A stretch of DNA of 64,000 nucleotides. Origin: Gorsachius magnificus. Its lineage: Eukaryota; Chordata; Aves; Pelecaniformes; Ardeidae. Positions 12,001-22,598 of this stretch are shown in pieces. Below the pieces are notes generated by a model. It was not told where the DNA came from. It saw only the letters and a program-made list of their open reading frames with translations, and ran no database searches. The DNA lies in contig CM067082.1 in the NCBI GenBank assembly GCA_034008185.1, positions 100,869,311 to 100,933,310 on the forward strand, written 5' to 3'. Within the stretch, counting starts at the first letter, position 1. The number at the start of each line of letters is the position of its first letter. Position numbers and translations under genes: made by a program.

Positions 12001-13958
12001 TTTACTGGCAATGAGTTAACTTCAGATTAGAAGGTTGGCCCCTCTTGGTTGGGTACCCCAAAGTGTAGGTGCCTCTTTGGCTTTGTGTACAAGCCCATGA
12101 GGGTGAAAAGAAAAAAAAGCTGTCATTTAAAGGAGGTGAATGTACTCATTGGAAGGGAAGAAAACAGAATTTAACTTCTCTAGCAGGGAAACTTGTCTGA
12201 AGGGTACAGAAAATACTGCACACTACTCAGCAGCGAGCCATTTGGTTATGTCAGGTCTAGAAAACTGAGAAGAAGAAAATGCCAGCACACTGCCGAATGC
12301 ATCAAAAGTAACCACATGATCACCAAAGAAATGAAACAACCTTTCAGAACAAAAAGACTAAAAGGCTTCTGAGTCAGTGATGAGACTCTGCTGTGGTAAC
12401 TATATGAACTGGGAAGAATCAATCAGTATGGTCCACTGGGAGGCTGCTATTGCATAAAAGTCTGCACCGAGCAAGTTTGCACATAGACAACTGTTCCCCA
12501 GGGAATTGTATTTTGAAACAAATTTACTGGTTTGGACAAGATTCTAGCTATTCATTAAATAGGGCTTGTTACTAAAAAAAAACCCAAAAAAAGCAAATTA
12601 AAATCTTAAATGTCAAAATCTGTTTTAATCATTTTAAAAATTAAAGTGTTGAACCATTTGTTTGAAAATTGGTGATTTCAGAAAGGAGATTTAAAAGTTA
12701 CCCAGAAAAGAAACAGAGTATTCCCTTCTCACTCACACCCTAATGCAGGAATATATTTTGGTTTTTTAGATGGCACTGAAAGTAGGCATTAAAATGAAGA
12801 CTCCATTTATTTACATAGCTTTAGCTGGAGTTACCTTCTGAGTAGAGATTATATCCTACAAGAACTTGAAGATCAGCAACTGGCAAAATCTGTTGCAAAT
12901 ATTATTGGGTGTGGTATTTACATTGAAGTAACCAACATTATAAGAAGGTGTCAACAGCAAGCTACTTTTTTTTTCTTCCTGAGGAAATGTACGCCCATAT
13001 TTTCTGACAGGCGTCTATTGTTACTGCTCATAGCAGGGGAGATAGCTCTGATATAAACAAAATCCATTTACTCATCAACAGTATAAAAACATGCTGACTA
13101 AATCTTAGCTAGGCAGAAAAACCTATCTATGCAGGCTTCCAGGATGGACCTGGAGGTCACAGCTCCTAGGCTGGTGGTTGAAGAGGTCTTTACCTTCTCC
13201 CTGCAGAAGAACTAGAGTCCAAGGAAGACTGCTATTTATCCAAGTCTCCCTGCAGAAAGAGAAACATGGTAATTTGCCAGCACTTCAGTGTAGCAGGTGC
13301 ATTTAAGAGTTTGCTGCTTTATTTATCTTGGAATGCAGAAACCTTAAAAGTACCCAAACTTTCATGTGCCTCAGCCAGATTGTGGTGGTGTTCCTCTGGG
13401 AAAATGTCTGAGGCTCTCAAGATTTTCTGTAGGCCTGGATTAACTGTGCTGTCTTGCCAAGGATGGTTGGAAAGGAGGAAAGCATGGCTAGATAATACAT
13501 AAGAAAAGGTGATTGTAAGGGCCTGTCACACCACATTGTTCCTTTTCCAAAATGCCATTTTATTCTGATTTTTTTAGAAACTCAAGGTGGTTTTCAGTAG
13601 GCTTTTATATCCCAAGATGATTTCACAGGAGCATATTCCTAATTATACTTCCCAGAGTGTAATCCATGTCAGTAGGAGAAACTGGAAGTTGAAAGTCTGG
13701 CAAATGACACACCAATGCTCTATTAAGCTAAAGGAGACATACGGGGGATTGTTTTCCTGTAATTCCATTACTTATTCAGTAATAAAAAAGTGGGATTCTG
13801 TTTTCACACAAAATGTGAGGATTTCCTGACATTTCCAAACCACAGGATTTTGACAGGAGCACTTAAAAATATTTGTAACATAAAGGTGTAAGAATTGTAA
13901 GCATATTTATTGCAGGTAAGCAATGCTGCCATCTTTGCACTCTACTTTTCTATTTCAG
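9086..13958. other. Mostly unique non-coding DNA
   Basis: No gene is recognised. At 11204-11259 a short open segment ends in a strong donor (ATAG|GTGAGC), but no good acceptor precedes it and a stop lies at 11201, so an exon is only a weak possibility. A TCTCCCTGCAGAA string occurs twice (about 13196 and 13246) within 50 bp. An A-rich patch lies at 12573-12600. Confidence 0.45.
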
Positions 13959-14054
13959 TTCCTTCTGCCAGAAATGACCAGTCCATTGCAAAAAAGACTT
14001 GGAGTAACTCCAGATGTAATATACTTCCTTCAAAATCTGTGCTTACCTAGCTAT
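13959..14054 (+). other. Possible coding exon A of an unrecognised gene
   Basis: A 96-bp segment lies between a good acceptor (TTTTCTATTTCAG) and a GTAAGC donor. It reads as 32 codons in phase 0-0, starting FLLPEMTSPLQKRLGVTPDV. The same frame stays open to 14213, so the exon may be longer than the donor suggests. Residue composition looks coding-like, mixed hydrophobic and charged. I do not recognise the protein. It could be a chance open frame in AT-rich DNA, or part of a pseudogene. The neighbours at 14458, 14640, 15267 and 15601 are what raise it above background. Confidence 0.22.
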
Positions 14055-14457
14055 GTAAGCCAGGAGTATCTGGTGAATCTTCGCTATCTTAACAAATATG
14101 CAACATCTGTGAAATTTGCAGCAACATTGGACAAAGTTAGAAAGACTGTGGAGATATGGCAACCTTGCATAGCTTTTTCTTCTTGTAGGATAGGAATCAA
14201 TATATTTAATTAAACTTGAGAATATCTAAGCAACCTTGTGTGTAGTAAATCACAAAAAAGTCCACCCAGTGCTCTCAAGCTGAAGTGGTGCCACTTTTCT
14301 ATAATCAGAGTTTTTTAAGATGTGGGGTCTGTGTCTGGGTTTTTTTGTGTGTGATTGTGAGTCAAGAGGACAAAGCACTTGAGTTGGGTTTCTTTCCTTA
14401 GCAATAGTCATTGTGGATTGAGGCTCTGCCCCGCTTATGTGTATACACGTGGGCTAG

Positions 14458-14522
14458 GAGAGAAATTCCTTGCCTTGAGCTCTTCTGAATATGCAATCCA
14501 AGCAGAAATAGTCAAGAGTAAG
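14458..14522 (+). other. Possible coding exon B of an unrecognised gene
   Basis: A 65-bp open segment reads GEKFLALSSSEYAIQAEI and ends in a strong donor (AGTAAG|GTGAGG) in phase 0. The proposed acceptor (GTGGGCTAG) has a weak pyrimidine tract. Its start phase does not match the end of exon A if A stops at 14054. A 21-base poly(A) run follows at 14540-14560. No family is recognised. Confidence 0.18.
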
Positions 14523-14539
14523 GTGAGGGAGTTACTAAC

Positions 14540-14560
14540 AAAAAAAAAAAAAAAAAAAAA
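14540..14560 (+). repeat. Poly(A) run, 21 bases
   Basis: Uninterrupted A21 between TACTAAC and GGAGC. No retrocopy body was recognised upstream, so it is treated as a simple repeat rather than a retroposon tail. Confidence 0.9.
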
Positions 14561-14639
14561 GGAGCAAATTAACAAACATGTAGATAACATACCCAAAGAA
14601 TGTAAGTTGCTGGTAACTAGCCATCTTTTCTTTCTCCAG

Positions 14640-14710
14640 GAGATGATTCACATGTCTGCAAATTCTCCAGAGTACTTCAGGCAGCATGTCACACTCATTA
14701 TTACCAAGAA
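14640..14710 (+). other. Possible coding exon C of an unrecognised gene
   Basis: A strong acceptor (CTTTTCTTTCTCCAG) precedes 71 bp reading EMIHMSANSPEYFRQHVTLI and a little further, ending at a near-consensus donor (AGAA|GTGAGT). It starts in phase 0, as the end of segment B requires, and ends after two bases of a codon. Of the exon-like segments this has the best paired splice sites. The product is unknown. Confidence 0.25.
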
Positions 14711-15266
14711 GTGAGTTATAAAGACCTCCACAAAAAAATTGAGCTTATGCAGTTCTACTAATTGACTACTGTTCTTAAATACCTCTGACTGCCTAGTTTT
14801 GGATGAATAAATTGAAAAAATCAGTCAGGTGTCAAGGCATGATAATGTCCCATGCTAGTGGAAGTAATTTGTACAGACCTTGAGGGTTGGGATGAGAAAA
14901 CAGCAAATAGTCCTCAAGAAGAGTGGGGCTGTGCAGAAGAAAGCTGCCACGCACACCTTGGTGAGGTTTTTAGGTGTCTGCAGCCTTGAACAGGTAGGAA
15001 TGGGAGCCTCAGTTCTGGCCATCCCCCAGTTCTCCAAGACTTATTTGCTTGTGACAAGTCAAAGCTGCTACACTGAGACTGGTGGTGTCAGAGAAGTATG
15101 AGCTGACAGCTTCAGTGCCATCCTCTTTAGTAATGAGGTAAGTGCCTGTATGGTTTTCAGCATGCAAGCAGGGTTGTATCAGTGTCCAGGTCTTCGTCTC
15201 TATTTCGTGGACTTCTTAGTATGGCTCACAGTCCTGGGATTGAGACCTACCCTTGTTGTCACATAG

Positions 15267-15364
15267 GAGAAGGTGAAGGATAATATGCAAGATCCTTACA
15301 ACACTTACCAGAGCCTGCCTCCAAGAGAAAAGCTATATCTGCAGGAACTGGTATATATGCACCG
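15267..15364 (+). other. Possible coding exon D of an unrecognised gene
   Basis: An acceptor-like CACATAG precedes an open segment beginning EKVKDNMQDPYNTYQSLPPR. Two donors are possible: CTG|GTATAT at 15350 (phase 0) or ACCG|GTGTGC at 15364 (two bases left over). The second joins in frame to the segment at 15601. A phase gap relative to exon C means that at least one exon is missing or the cluster is degenerate. A 57-bp lysine-rich open segment ending at a GTGAGG donor at about 14959 could lie between them but does not fit the phase. Confidence 0.22.
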
Positions 15365-15600
15365 GTGTGCTACCTGAATGCTTTTTGCCAGTTCCTGGTA
15401 AGAGATGTTGAGTATTCTGGTGCTGATACAGGATTGATCCACTGAAAACTGAGTGATAGGCTGCTACACTCCTTCTAACTTCATTTATGCAATAATCCTG
15501 TGATCTCTCTTGACCTTGAGTAGTTGTGACCATGAAGGCCATGTGTTTTCTTAATAACTCTTAAGTAGTGAGTTGTTTAGGTGATATTTTCTGGGTTTAG

Positions 15601-15640
15601 AAATCTGGAGAGTAAATGGCCACCAGCAGATGGACCACAG
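15601..15640 (+). other. Possible coding exon E of an unrecognised gene
   Basis: This 40-bp segment follows a pyrimidine-rich acceptor (TTTTCTGGGTTTAG) and precedes CAG|GTGTTC. If joined to 15364 it completes an Arg codon and reads NLESKWPPADGPQ in frame, ending in phase 0. The next open segment (about 15677-15790) does not join without a stop. It is a weak call on its own. Confidence 0.15.
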
Positions 15641-16214
15641 GTGTTCAGTGGTGTGATCTGATATTCATAGTAACATGTGGCACCAGGTGCAGAAGTTAAA
15701 TGCCATCATGGGGCCACCACAGCATGTAGGTAGTAGGTGGAGGATTAGGCCACACACTTTGCTACATATGACAGCCCTGAGAATATCTAAGGTTGGAACT
15801 GGGTACAAATGAAAGAAAAAAATGGCAGGACGAGAGAGGAATTGCAAACTGCAGCTGGTTATTTATTGACGACAGCTAAAGAAAAGGCTTCTACTCATTC
15901 CATGGGAGGATGTGGAAGGCATGACTTGACTCATGTGTGTGCCCTCGTGTTTGGATCAGGGCTTTGACCTGTATCTATGATATGGCTAATGGAAGAGAAA
16001 TCCTTGGCTCTAGGCCTTTGTGACTCAAAACAGCTCAGCGTATAAATGGACCTGTGCTCCACTACTTGAAGGAAAAACCATAGGCTGTTTATAAGGTTAC
16101 CTGAAGAGAGATTTTAATTCCATAACACTGAACAAGCAGCAGTTACTTTATACCCCCAGGGTACCCAGCCTCCCGAGCTGGAAGATGGGGACAGTGAGTG
16201 GAATAAGGCCCCCA
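15641..16214. other. Unique DNA, one further open segment
   Basis: From about 15677 to 15790 the plus strand stays open (WHQVQKLNAIMGPPQHV and beyond), but no splice arrangement links it cleanly to the segments to its left. Nothing else is recognised. Confidence 0.35.
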
Positions 16215-16338
16215 TAATCCAGGAGGAAGCAGTGAATGGAGCTAAATCCAGTTTGTGGCCAGTGACAAGCGGTGTCCCCCAGGGCTCAGTTTTAGGACCG
16301 GTTTTGTTTAATAACTTTATCAATGACCTGGATGAGGG
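16215..16338 (+). mobile_element. CR1 LINE fragment (reverse-transcriptase segment)
   Basis: About 120 bp translate to the [13 protein letters not shown] motif and the FINDLDEG continuation, the conserved CR1 reverse-transcriptase block just upstream of the catalytic FADD. Both flanks leave CR1 abruptly, with no 3' tail, so it is an internal scrap. It lies about 1 kb from a larger CR1 copy on the other strand that contains the same block. Confidence 0.8.
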
Positions 16339-17297
16339 GTACTTCTGTAGCAACTGGGGTGGACCTGAGATTCTGAATGGTGTCAGCTTTGGCCATCATC
16401 AGCTGCTTGCAACCTCCTGGGCTTGTGAGTGCCTCTGACAACTCCTTGGTTGAGTGCATGGTGAAAAGAAATACTGCTCTCGTTATTTCCTGCTGCATTC
16501 TCTCCTCATTCCTCTCCAACCATTTCTAGGTTGGAACAACCTTCTTGTTCTTTAGTACATCAACCATGTTTGTGGTAGTTTTAATTTTGCACCTGCTTTG
16601 CATCAAAGAAAGGTCCAAATAAGAATCTGATAGTGAGTTGAATGCACGCAGAAGACTGGATACAGGGAATAAAAGTGTGTGGAGTATAGTGTAGAAAGAG
16701 AATCAGATGCCGTGGGAACCATCACTCTGCAGAGCAACTGTGGAAAGCTTAATGTGCAAATTAAAATAAACAGTGACTTCACACCAAGTTATTTGACTAA
16801 AAGTGACTTCTAGGAGGTAGGGGTGGAATTTTTGGTGAATACTCAGACCTGGCTGTTTGCATCTCAACTAGATTTAGAGATCAGCCATTTGTCTCAAACT
16901 GTAGATGCTCAAATTCCCTTTTTTTTTTTGTTTTTTTTTTTTCTTTTACTTTTCAAAACCAGGTTTAAAATAACAGCTAGAGTGAATCTTAATGGATTAA
17001 TTCAACTCTTTGCATATAGATGAGCTTGAACCAAACCTTGGAGTCAAACATCTGTGAACTTTGTGGAACTCCAGGTTCATGCTTTGCAGCTGAAACTCAT
17101 CTTGGTTTTAAATACATTTTTGTGACAAATGCCAAAACTTTCTAGGAGCGACTTCTTCCCCCATCTCCACCCAAGTCAAACCAGAATATCACTATGGCTT
17201 CATTATGGAGCTTTCCTTTTCTTGATTTTTCTGCATAGTAGTTCATGGCTTTTTACTAAAAGGTTGTAATCCAAACTCTCTCTGAATGTAACCTGAG
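16339..17297. other. Unique non-coding DNA, no gene seen
   Basis: Contains a T-rich run at about 16919-16945 and no recognisable coding segment or repeat family. Confidence 0.5.
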
Positions 17298-18840
17298 ATA
17301 GAATCATAGAATCATAGACTGTTTTGGGTTGGAAGGGACCCCTAGAGGTCATCTAGTCCAACCCCCCTGCAGTGAGCAGGGACACCCCTAACTGGATCAG
17401 GTTGCTCAGAGCCCCGTCCAACCTGGCCTTGAATGCTTCCAGGGATGGGGCCTCCACTACCTCTCCGGGCAACCTGTTCCAGTGTTTCACCTCATTGTAA
17501 AGAATTTCTTCCTTATATCCAGTCTAAACCTACCCTGGTTTAGTTTAAAACCATTACCCCTTGCCCTGTCACAGCTGGCCCTACTAAAAAGATTTTCCCC
17601 ATCTTTCCTATAGGCCCCCTTTAAGTACTGAAAGGCCGCAATCAGGTCTCCCCGCAGCCTTCTCTTCTCCAGGCTGAACAAGCCCAACTTTCTCAGCCTG
17701 TCCTCATAGGAGAGGTGCTCCAGCCCTCGGATCATTTTTGTGGCCCTCCTCTGGACCTGCTCCAGCAGTTCCATGTCCTTCTTGTGCTGAGGGCTCCAGA
17801 GCTGGACACAGTACTCCAGGTGAGGTCTCACCAGAGCAGAGTAGAGGGGCAGAATCACCTCCCTCGACCTGCTGGCCACGCTTCTCCCGATGCAGCCCAG
17901 AGTACGGTTGGCCTTCTGGGCTGCCATCGCACATTGCCGGCTCATGTCCAGCTTTCCATCCACCAGCACGCCCAAGTCCCTCTCGGCAGGGCTGCTCTCG
18001 ATCCTTTCTTCCCCCAGCCTGTATTGATACTGGGGGTTACCCCGACCCAGGCGCATGACCTTGCACTTGGCCTTGTTGAACCTCATGAGGTTCACACAGG
18101 CCCACCTCTCCAGCCTGTCCAGGTCTCTCTGGATGACATCCCGTCCTTCTGGTGTGTCAACCACACCACGCAGCTTGGTGTCATCTGCAAACTTGCTGAG
18201 GGTGCACTCGATCTCGCTGTCTAAGTCATTGATGAATATATTGAACAGCACCGGTCCCAGTACGGACCCCTGACGGACACCATTCGTCACTGGTCTCCAT
18301 CTGGACATCGAGCCATTGACCCACTACCCTCTGGATGCGGCCATCCATCCAGTTCCTTATCCACCGAACAGTCCACCCATCAAATCCATAGCTCTCCAAT
18401 TTAGAGAGAAGGATGTTGTGGGGGACCGTGTCAAAGGCTTTGCAGAAGTCCAGATAGATGATGTCCATTGGTTTTCCCTTGTCCACTGATGCTGTCACAC
18501 CTTGGTGAAGCCATGCTGACTATCTCGAATTACCTCCCTGGCCTCCATGTGCTTTAGCATAGCTTCTAGGAGGATCTGTTCCATGATCTTCCCAGGCACA
18601 GAGGTGAGGCTGACAGGTCGGTAGTTCCCAGGGTCTTCCTTTCTACCCTTTTTGAAAATGGGCACGTTTCCCTTCTTCCAGTCACCAGGGACTTCACCTG
18701 ACTGCCATGACTTTTCAAATATCATGGAGAGTGGCTTGGCGACTACATCAGCCAATTCCCTCAGGACTCTGGGATGCATCTCATCAGGTCCCATGGACTT
18801 ATGTGCATTCAGGTTCCTCAGGTGGTCAATTCCCTTCTTG
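17298..18840 (-). mobile_element. CR1 non-LTR retrotransposon, 5'-truncated with intact 3' end
   Basis: Read on the minus strand, this holds the 3' half of CR1 ORF2 and a full 3' UTR of about 190 bp. It ends in tandem ATTCTATGATTCTATG-type units at 17299-17317, the hallmark CR1 terminus. The 5' end stops within ORF2 near 18840, the usual 5' truncation from incomplete reverse transcription. A 12-bp direct repeat (AATTCCCTTCTT at 18828-18839 and 18842-18853) straddles the 5' junction. Divergence is modest: long frames survive with two frameshifts. Confidence 0.95.
17487..18794 (-). pseudogene. CR1 ORF2 reverse transcriptase, frameshifted
   Basis: Three overlapping minus-strand frames make up the 3' part of CR1 ORF2: 18794-18495 ([11 protein letters not shown]..., [10 protein letters not shown] region), 18498-18226 (AFDTVPH region) and 18308-17487 (273 codons). 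The last carries the catalytic FADD at its residues 40-43 (about 18180-18191) and the CR1 C-terminal domain with [17 protein letters not shown], and ends at a natural stop. Frameshifts fall near 18495 and near 18290. In the conserved GVPQGS motif Pro is replaced by Arg (GVRQGS). The endonuclease half is absent because of 5' truncation. The product cannot be made intact. Confidence 0.92.
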
Positions 18841-18853
18841 TAATTCCCTTCTT

Positions 18854-21642
18854 ATGTATCTCCCCTGCTTGAACTGCAAAAGGTAATTAGTGCCTCTTCT
18901 GAATTGTTTGTCTTTCCTTTTTCCTTCCCCCTGCTTCAGCTTGCTGCACTAAATTTTGACTTGATATGAATTACAGCTGGGTATCTGATCTAAATACTTA
19001 TTAATTTAGTTTCTGGCCTAGTAACCTTATTTTATAACACGTTGTATAATGGGACCTTATGGAACACAGTGATACAGGTTAATGTGAGGGGCCAGGTGTG
19101 CATGCCTGTTAATCATCTTAAATATCCATTCAATATCTCTTGATGCTATTAACATGTTTGTCCTTCATTTAATATGCAGCAGGGAGGAGGACTGAGTTAA
19201 AAAATAAGAATTAATAGAGGAAGGCTGAAACCAGTATATAACCCTGGATGTCCCTCACAAACAAGCAATAAAAAAATGGAAATGACAAAACCAAAGAACC
19301 TCTCCCAGCTGATTGGATCTGCAGATTAAATTCAAATCCTATTAATGGATTCTTCTGTGTATGTATACATATATACATTTACATATATATGACCTATATA
19401 CTGGCCTATATAAGCCTAAATGATTACAGGAAAACCTTGCAGGAAGTTTGTGCATTGGGATATAGATAGTTACAGCACTAAGCTGCACATTCAATAGCTC
19501 AGTCAATGAGACTGATTCAGTGCTTTTATTAAACCACTCCCACTTTACCACTGTGGGATGGGATCCAGGAGCTTAAACCAGCAGGAAAATAGCAGTACCT
19601 GTAACACCAGGAGCAAAAGGATTTCTACTACACATATCATGGACTGTTGAAGCAGCTCTACACTAACACATTTTATGTTAGCTGTGGAGCCTAGCTAAGA
19701 AGGGCTGGTAACTGATAATGCTGCTATAAGTTGCTCTCTCATAGTCATCTCTATCTGTAATGTAAATGACAGAGCAGATGTCCGCAAGCATTAGCTGATG
19801 GCAATATCAGACTCACAATTTGTAGGGAAAGTTGAAGCTACAGAGGAGGCCCCATACGGGCTGCAACCACAGATCTGTTGTCTTTTATTGTTTTGGCTTT
19901 TTCTAGGTTACCACACTTTGGCCTTTGTATGGTTTTTTGTCCTATCTCTACCTGTGTTACAAGTTAATGTGGCCTCCATCATCCTTATACCCGGGTGCCT
20001 TGCAGTTTGCAGTATTCTTATCTTCACAGCCACCTTGTAATGTGAAGACATGCTGTATTGCCTTCTCCCCAAGGATAAGGGGATATGACACATTGACTAG
20101 TATCAGAGAAGATCTTATTGCTGCCATTCTTTGTCACTGTTGGCACCTCTGTTATTTATTTACATCTGTATTTGAGCTGAAATCTTCTTGGTTGTTGCCT
20201 TTAATCACGTATACCTATTGTTTACTCTCTTCCTCCTTTTCCTCTTTCCATTTATTTCCCTGTTTAAACTTGACTTCAGGTGAGCTACTCTTTGGAGAAT
20301 GCACTGAGTAACACTCTGAGAGATTGCCTATTAAAGGGCTTCAGCAACACCCGTGCCTGTGTATTGGGGGGATAACTGGAGGTATTCTTCTAAACTCAGG
20401 CACAAGAGGCAGTAAGAGGCACGACTGTTAAATCCAGGACCTCAGGGGTTTTTTAAAAGTATATTTGTGTTAATTTAATTAAACTGTGATTATCTTTCTT
20501 CTTTTTATTCTTCTCCTCCCTTCACCCCTTATACCAGGCTTCATGAAGACAATTAAAAATTTTTGGTGGGCACTGTCTTGGCTCAGATAAGACATCTATT
20601 GATTTATCTCTGACAGTTAGGAACAACAGTTGCTGTCAGCAGATTACTTACCTTTTATTGAGATAATCTTGATCATAGAGATTAACTATTTTTCTATTTT
20701 CAAGTCTTTGCAAGAAATGCAGGTATTTCATAATTTACTTCTATTTTGCTATTCCTTTCTATCTTTATTGCTTGCTTCTAATCACATACATATTTTATTG
20801 TCCTCATTGCAAAAGAAATCACCCACTCTGTTTATTTTGGCTCATCTTCTGTAGGATCAGTCATGCTGGCAGAATGACATATGATGGCAGTGAAAGTGCA
20901 AGACATTTTTCCAAGCCACTTCTTTGCTGTTTTGGATCTAGTTCCAAGCTTCTTAATGCCACAAAGAAAATATTATTAATATATTGTGATTCTTGGCACT
21001 TTCTGAACACGCTGATGGTGCTGAACAAGTGACTTTCTTTCCACATGGCATGTGGAGTTTCAGGGCCAGGTTCCCATTCCTCTATGTATGTGTCAGATCA
21101 ATGTAAATATGATGAAGCCAAATAATGACATGGGTTTCCGTAGTTTCTCAGGACTAGGTGCTGTGTGACTGCAGTGAGAAACCAGCCCACGTCTGCCTCA
21201 TCTAACAAATGTTTCCAGTAGCACCGACATAAGAGAACAGGCAGAGAAGTGGCAGCGCTGAGCTCACTGGTAGATCCCCGGCTCTGCTATGTTTGTGCAG
21301 GCTTTGCTTCCTTATCCAGTTCCTGCTACATCTTTAATTTGTTTAGCATACAACAAGTCTCATTATTCTTAATAGGAGTTGTTGAGAAACGGGTATTTTT
21401 GAAAATCTGCCTGTACATGCTTAATGAACATGCTCAAGGGAAATCAGACATTTGGGATTTCTGTTGAAATTCCTCATTGAACCCCGAAGACTTTTTTAAG
21501 CAGGAAGAACAGTTACTTCATGCAGAAAATATGTTTTCCATGTGCCTTGCTCTTTCTCCCCTGAATCCCTTTCTCAGTTGCTATGTGAAAATATTTTGAC
21601 TGTGTTTTTAACATATTTTAACTGTATTTTACTGCCCATGAG
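18854..21642. other. Unique non-coding DNA, AT-rich patch
   Basis: No gene is recognised. An AT-rich tract of alternating TA/CA steps lies at 19352-19420 and could melt easily. Hydrophobic short open frames near 19.8-20.3 kb have no start or splice context and are treated as chance. Confidence 0.5.
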
Positions 21643-21735
21643 CCAGTGGTAGAGTAAGAAAACTATATGGTCTTCCATGCCAAATCTGTATGTGGTGTAT
21701 CCCTTGTGCAACTTGTTCAAGTTACTACCCTTTGG
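21643..21735 (+). repeat. MIR-like SINE fragment, tentative
   Basis: The order CCAGTGGTAGAGTA (tRNA-like head), then a middle region, then TTGTGCAACTTGTTCAAGTTAC resembles the MIR body with its TGTGACCTTGGGCAAGT-type core. Divergence is high and no boundaries are clear. Confidence 0.3.
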
Positions 21736-22504
21736 GAATCCGAGATAGGTGCTGGAAGTACCTGCTTAATACCACAGGAAAGTACCTAACTTCTGATACA
21801 TGTTCCAGCAACCAACATAGTTTTGCACATGTTTTTTTGCCATCTAGCGTAGACAGCAGGGTTTTTTTGTGGTCAGGACAAAAGGCATCTCAAGTTATAG
21901 ATCATCTACACTGTGCCACTTTCCATAGATTCCATATTTTAACTCATTAGGACTCATGATTCTGCATTAATTACTGGGAGAAGGGGAAAGGAGGTCATTT
22001 TCTTTTCATTGTGTGTTGTCCTCAGTGAGTTTCCAGTATGATGCCTAGGCAAGCAGCGCAGTAGTAGAAAGTCTCCTTCTCCCTGTTGTGACTACTACTG
22101 TCCCCAGGAGGTAATCCTTTTTCTCTAGTAAAAATTTTGATCGTTAGTTGCCACTGATTCTGTGAAGGTATCAAACCAATAAAAGTGATGTTGGATGCTA
22201 TTATACAGCAACAAAAATGCAGAACCTTTCCTCTCCTCTCCCTCTTCAACCAAATTTGAGCCTTGCCTGGCTGGTCTCTGCACTGCAATTGGTGCAATTA
22301 CCTTGTTTTGATGTGGCCAAAATTATCAGAAGCGTTCAGCTAGGAAAACGTCTGTCTCCTGGCTTCATGTGTGAATCACTGTCTCTGCATACCTGCCAGC
22401 AGCACCTTTCTTCAGGGCTTACCTGTTGTAATGGTGATCTCAGTGGAAGGCATGAGTCACTTCCAGTGTTTGTGAGTCACCAAGCCCAATCCAAAGGCTT
22501 AGAT
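21736..22504. other. Unique non-coding DNA, no gene seen
   Basis: Short open frames on both strands carry no domain or splice signals. Nothing recognised. Confidence 0.5.
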
Positions 22505-22598
22505 AAAGGTTTAGTGGTGGGATGGCAGTGCTAGGTTAACGGTTGGACTTGATGATCTTAAAGGTCTTTTCCAACCGAGGTGATTCTATGATTCTATA
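22505..22598 (+). mobile_element. CR1 3'-end fragment
   Basis: The sequence runs through GGCAGTGCTAGGTTAACGG, GGTTGGACTTGATGATCTTA and AAAGGTCTTTTCCAACC, then ends in the CR1 tail GATTCTATGATTCTAT. These are the last ~95 bp of a CR1 3' UTR, severely 5'-truncated, with no coding part. The 3' UTR wording differs from that of the 17.3 kb copy, so it is another subfamily. Confidence 0.92.

Noticed and set aside
14523..14639. Poly(A) run at 14540 as the tail of a processed pseudogene
   Set aside because: No upstream spliced coding body and no flanking target duplication; splice-like sites on both sides argue against a retrocopy.
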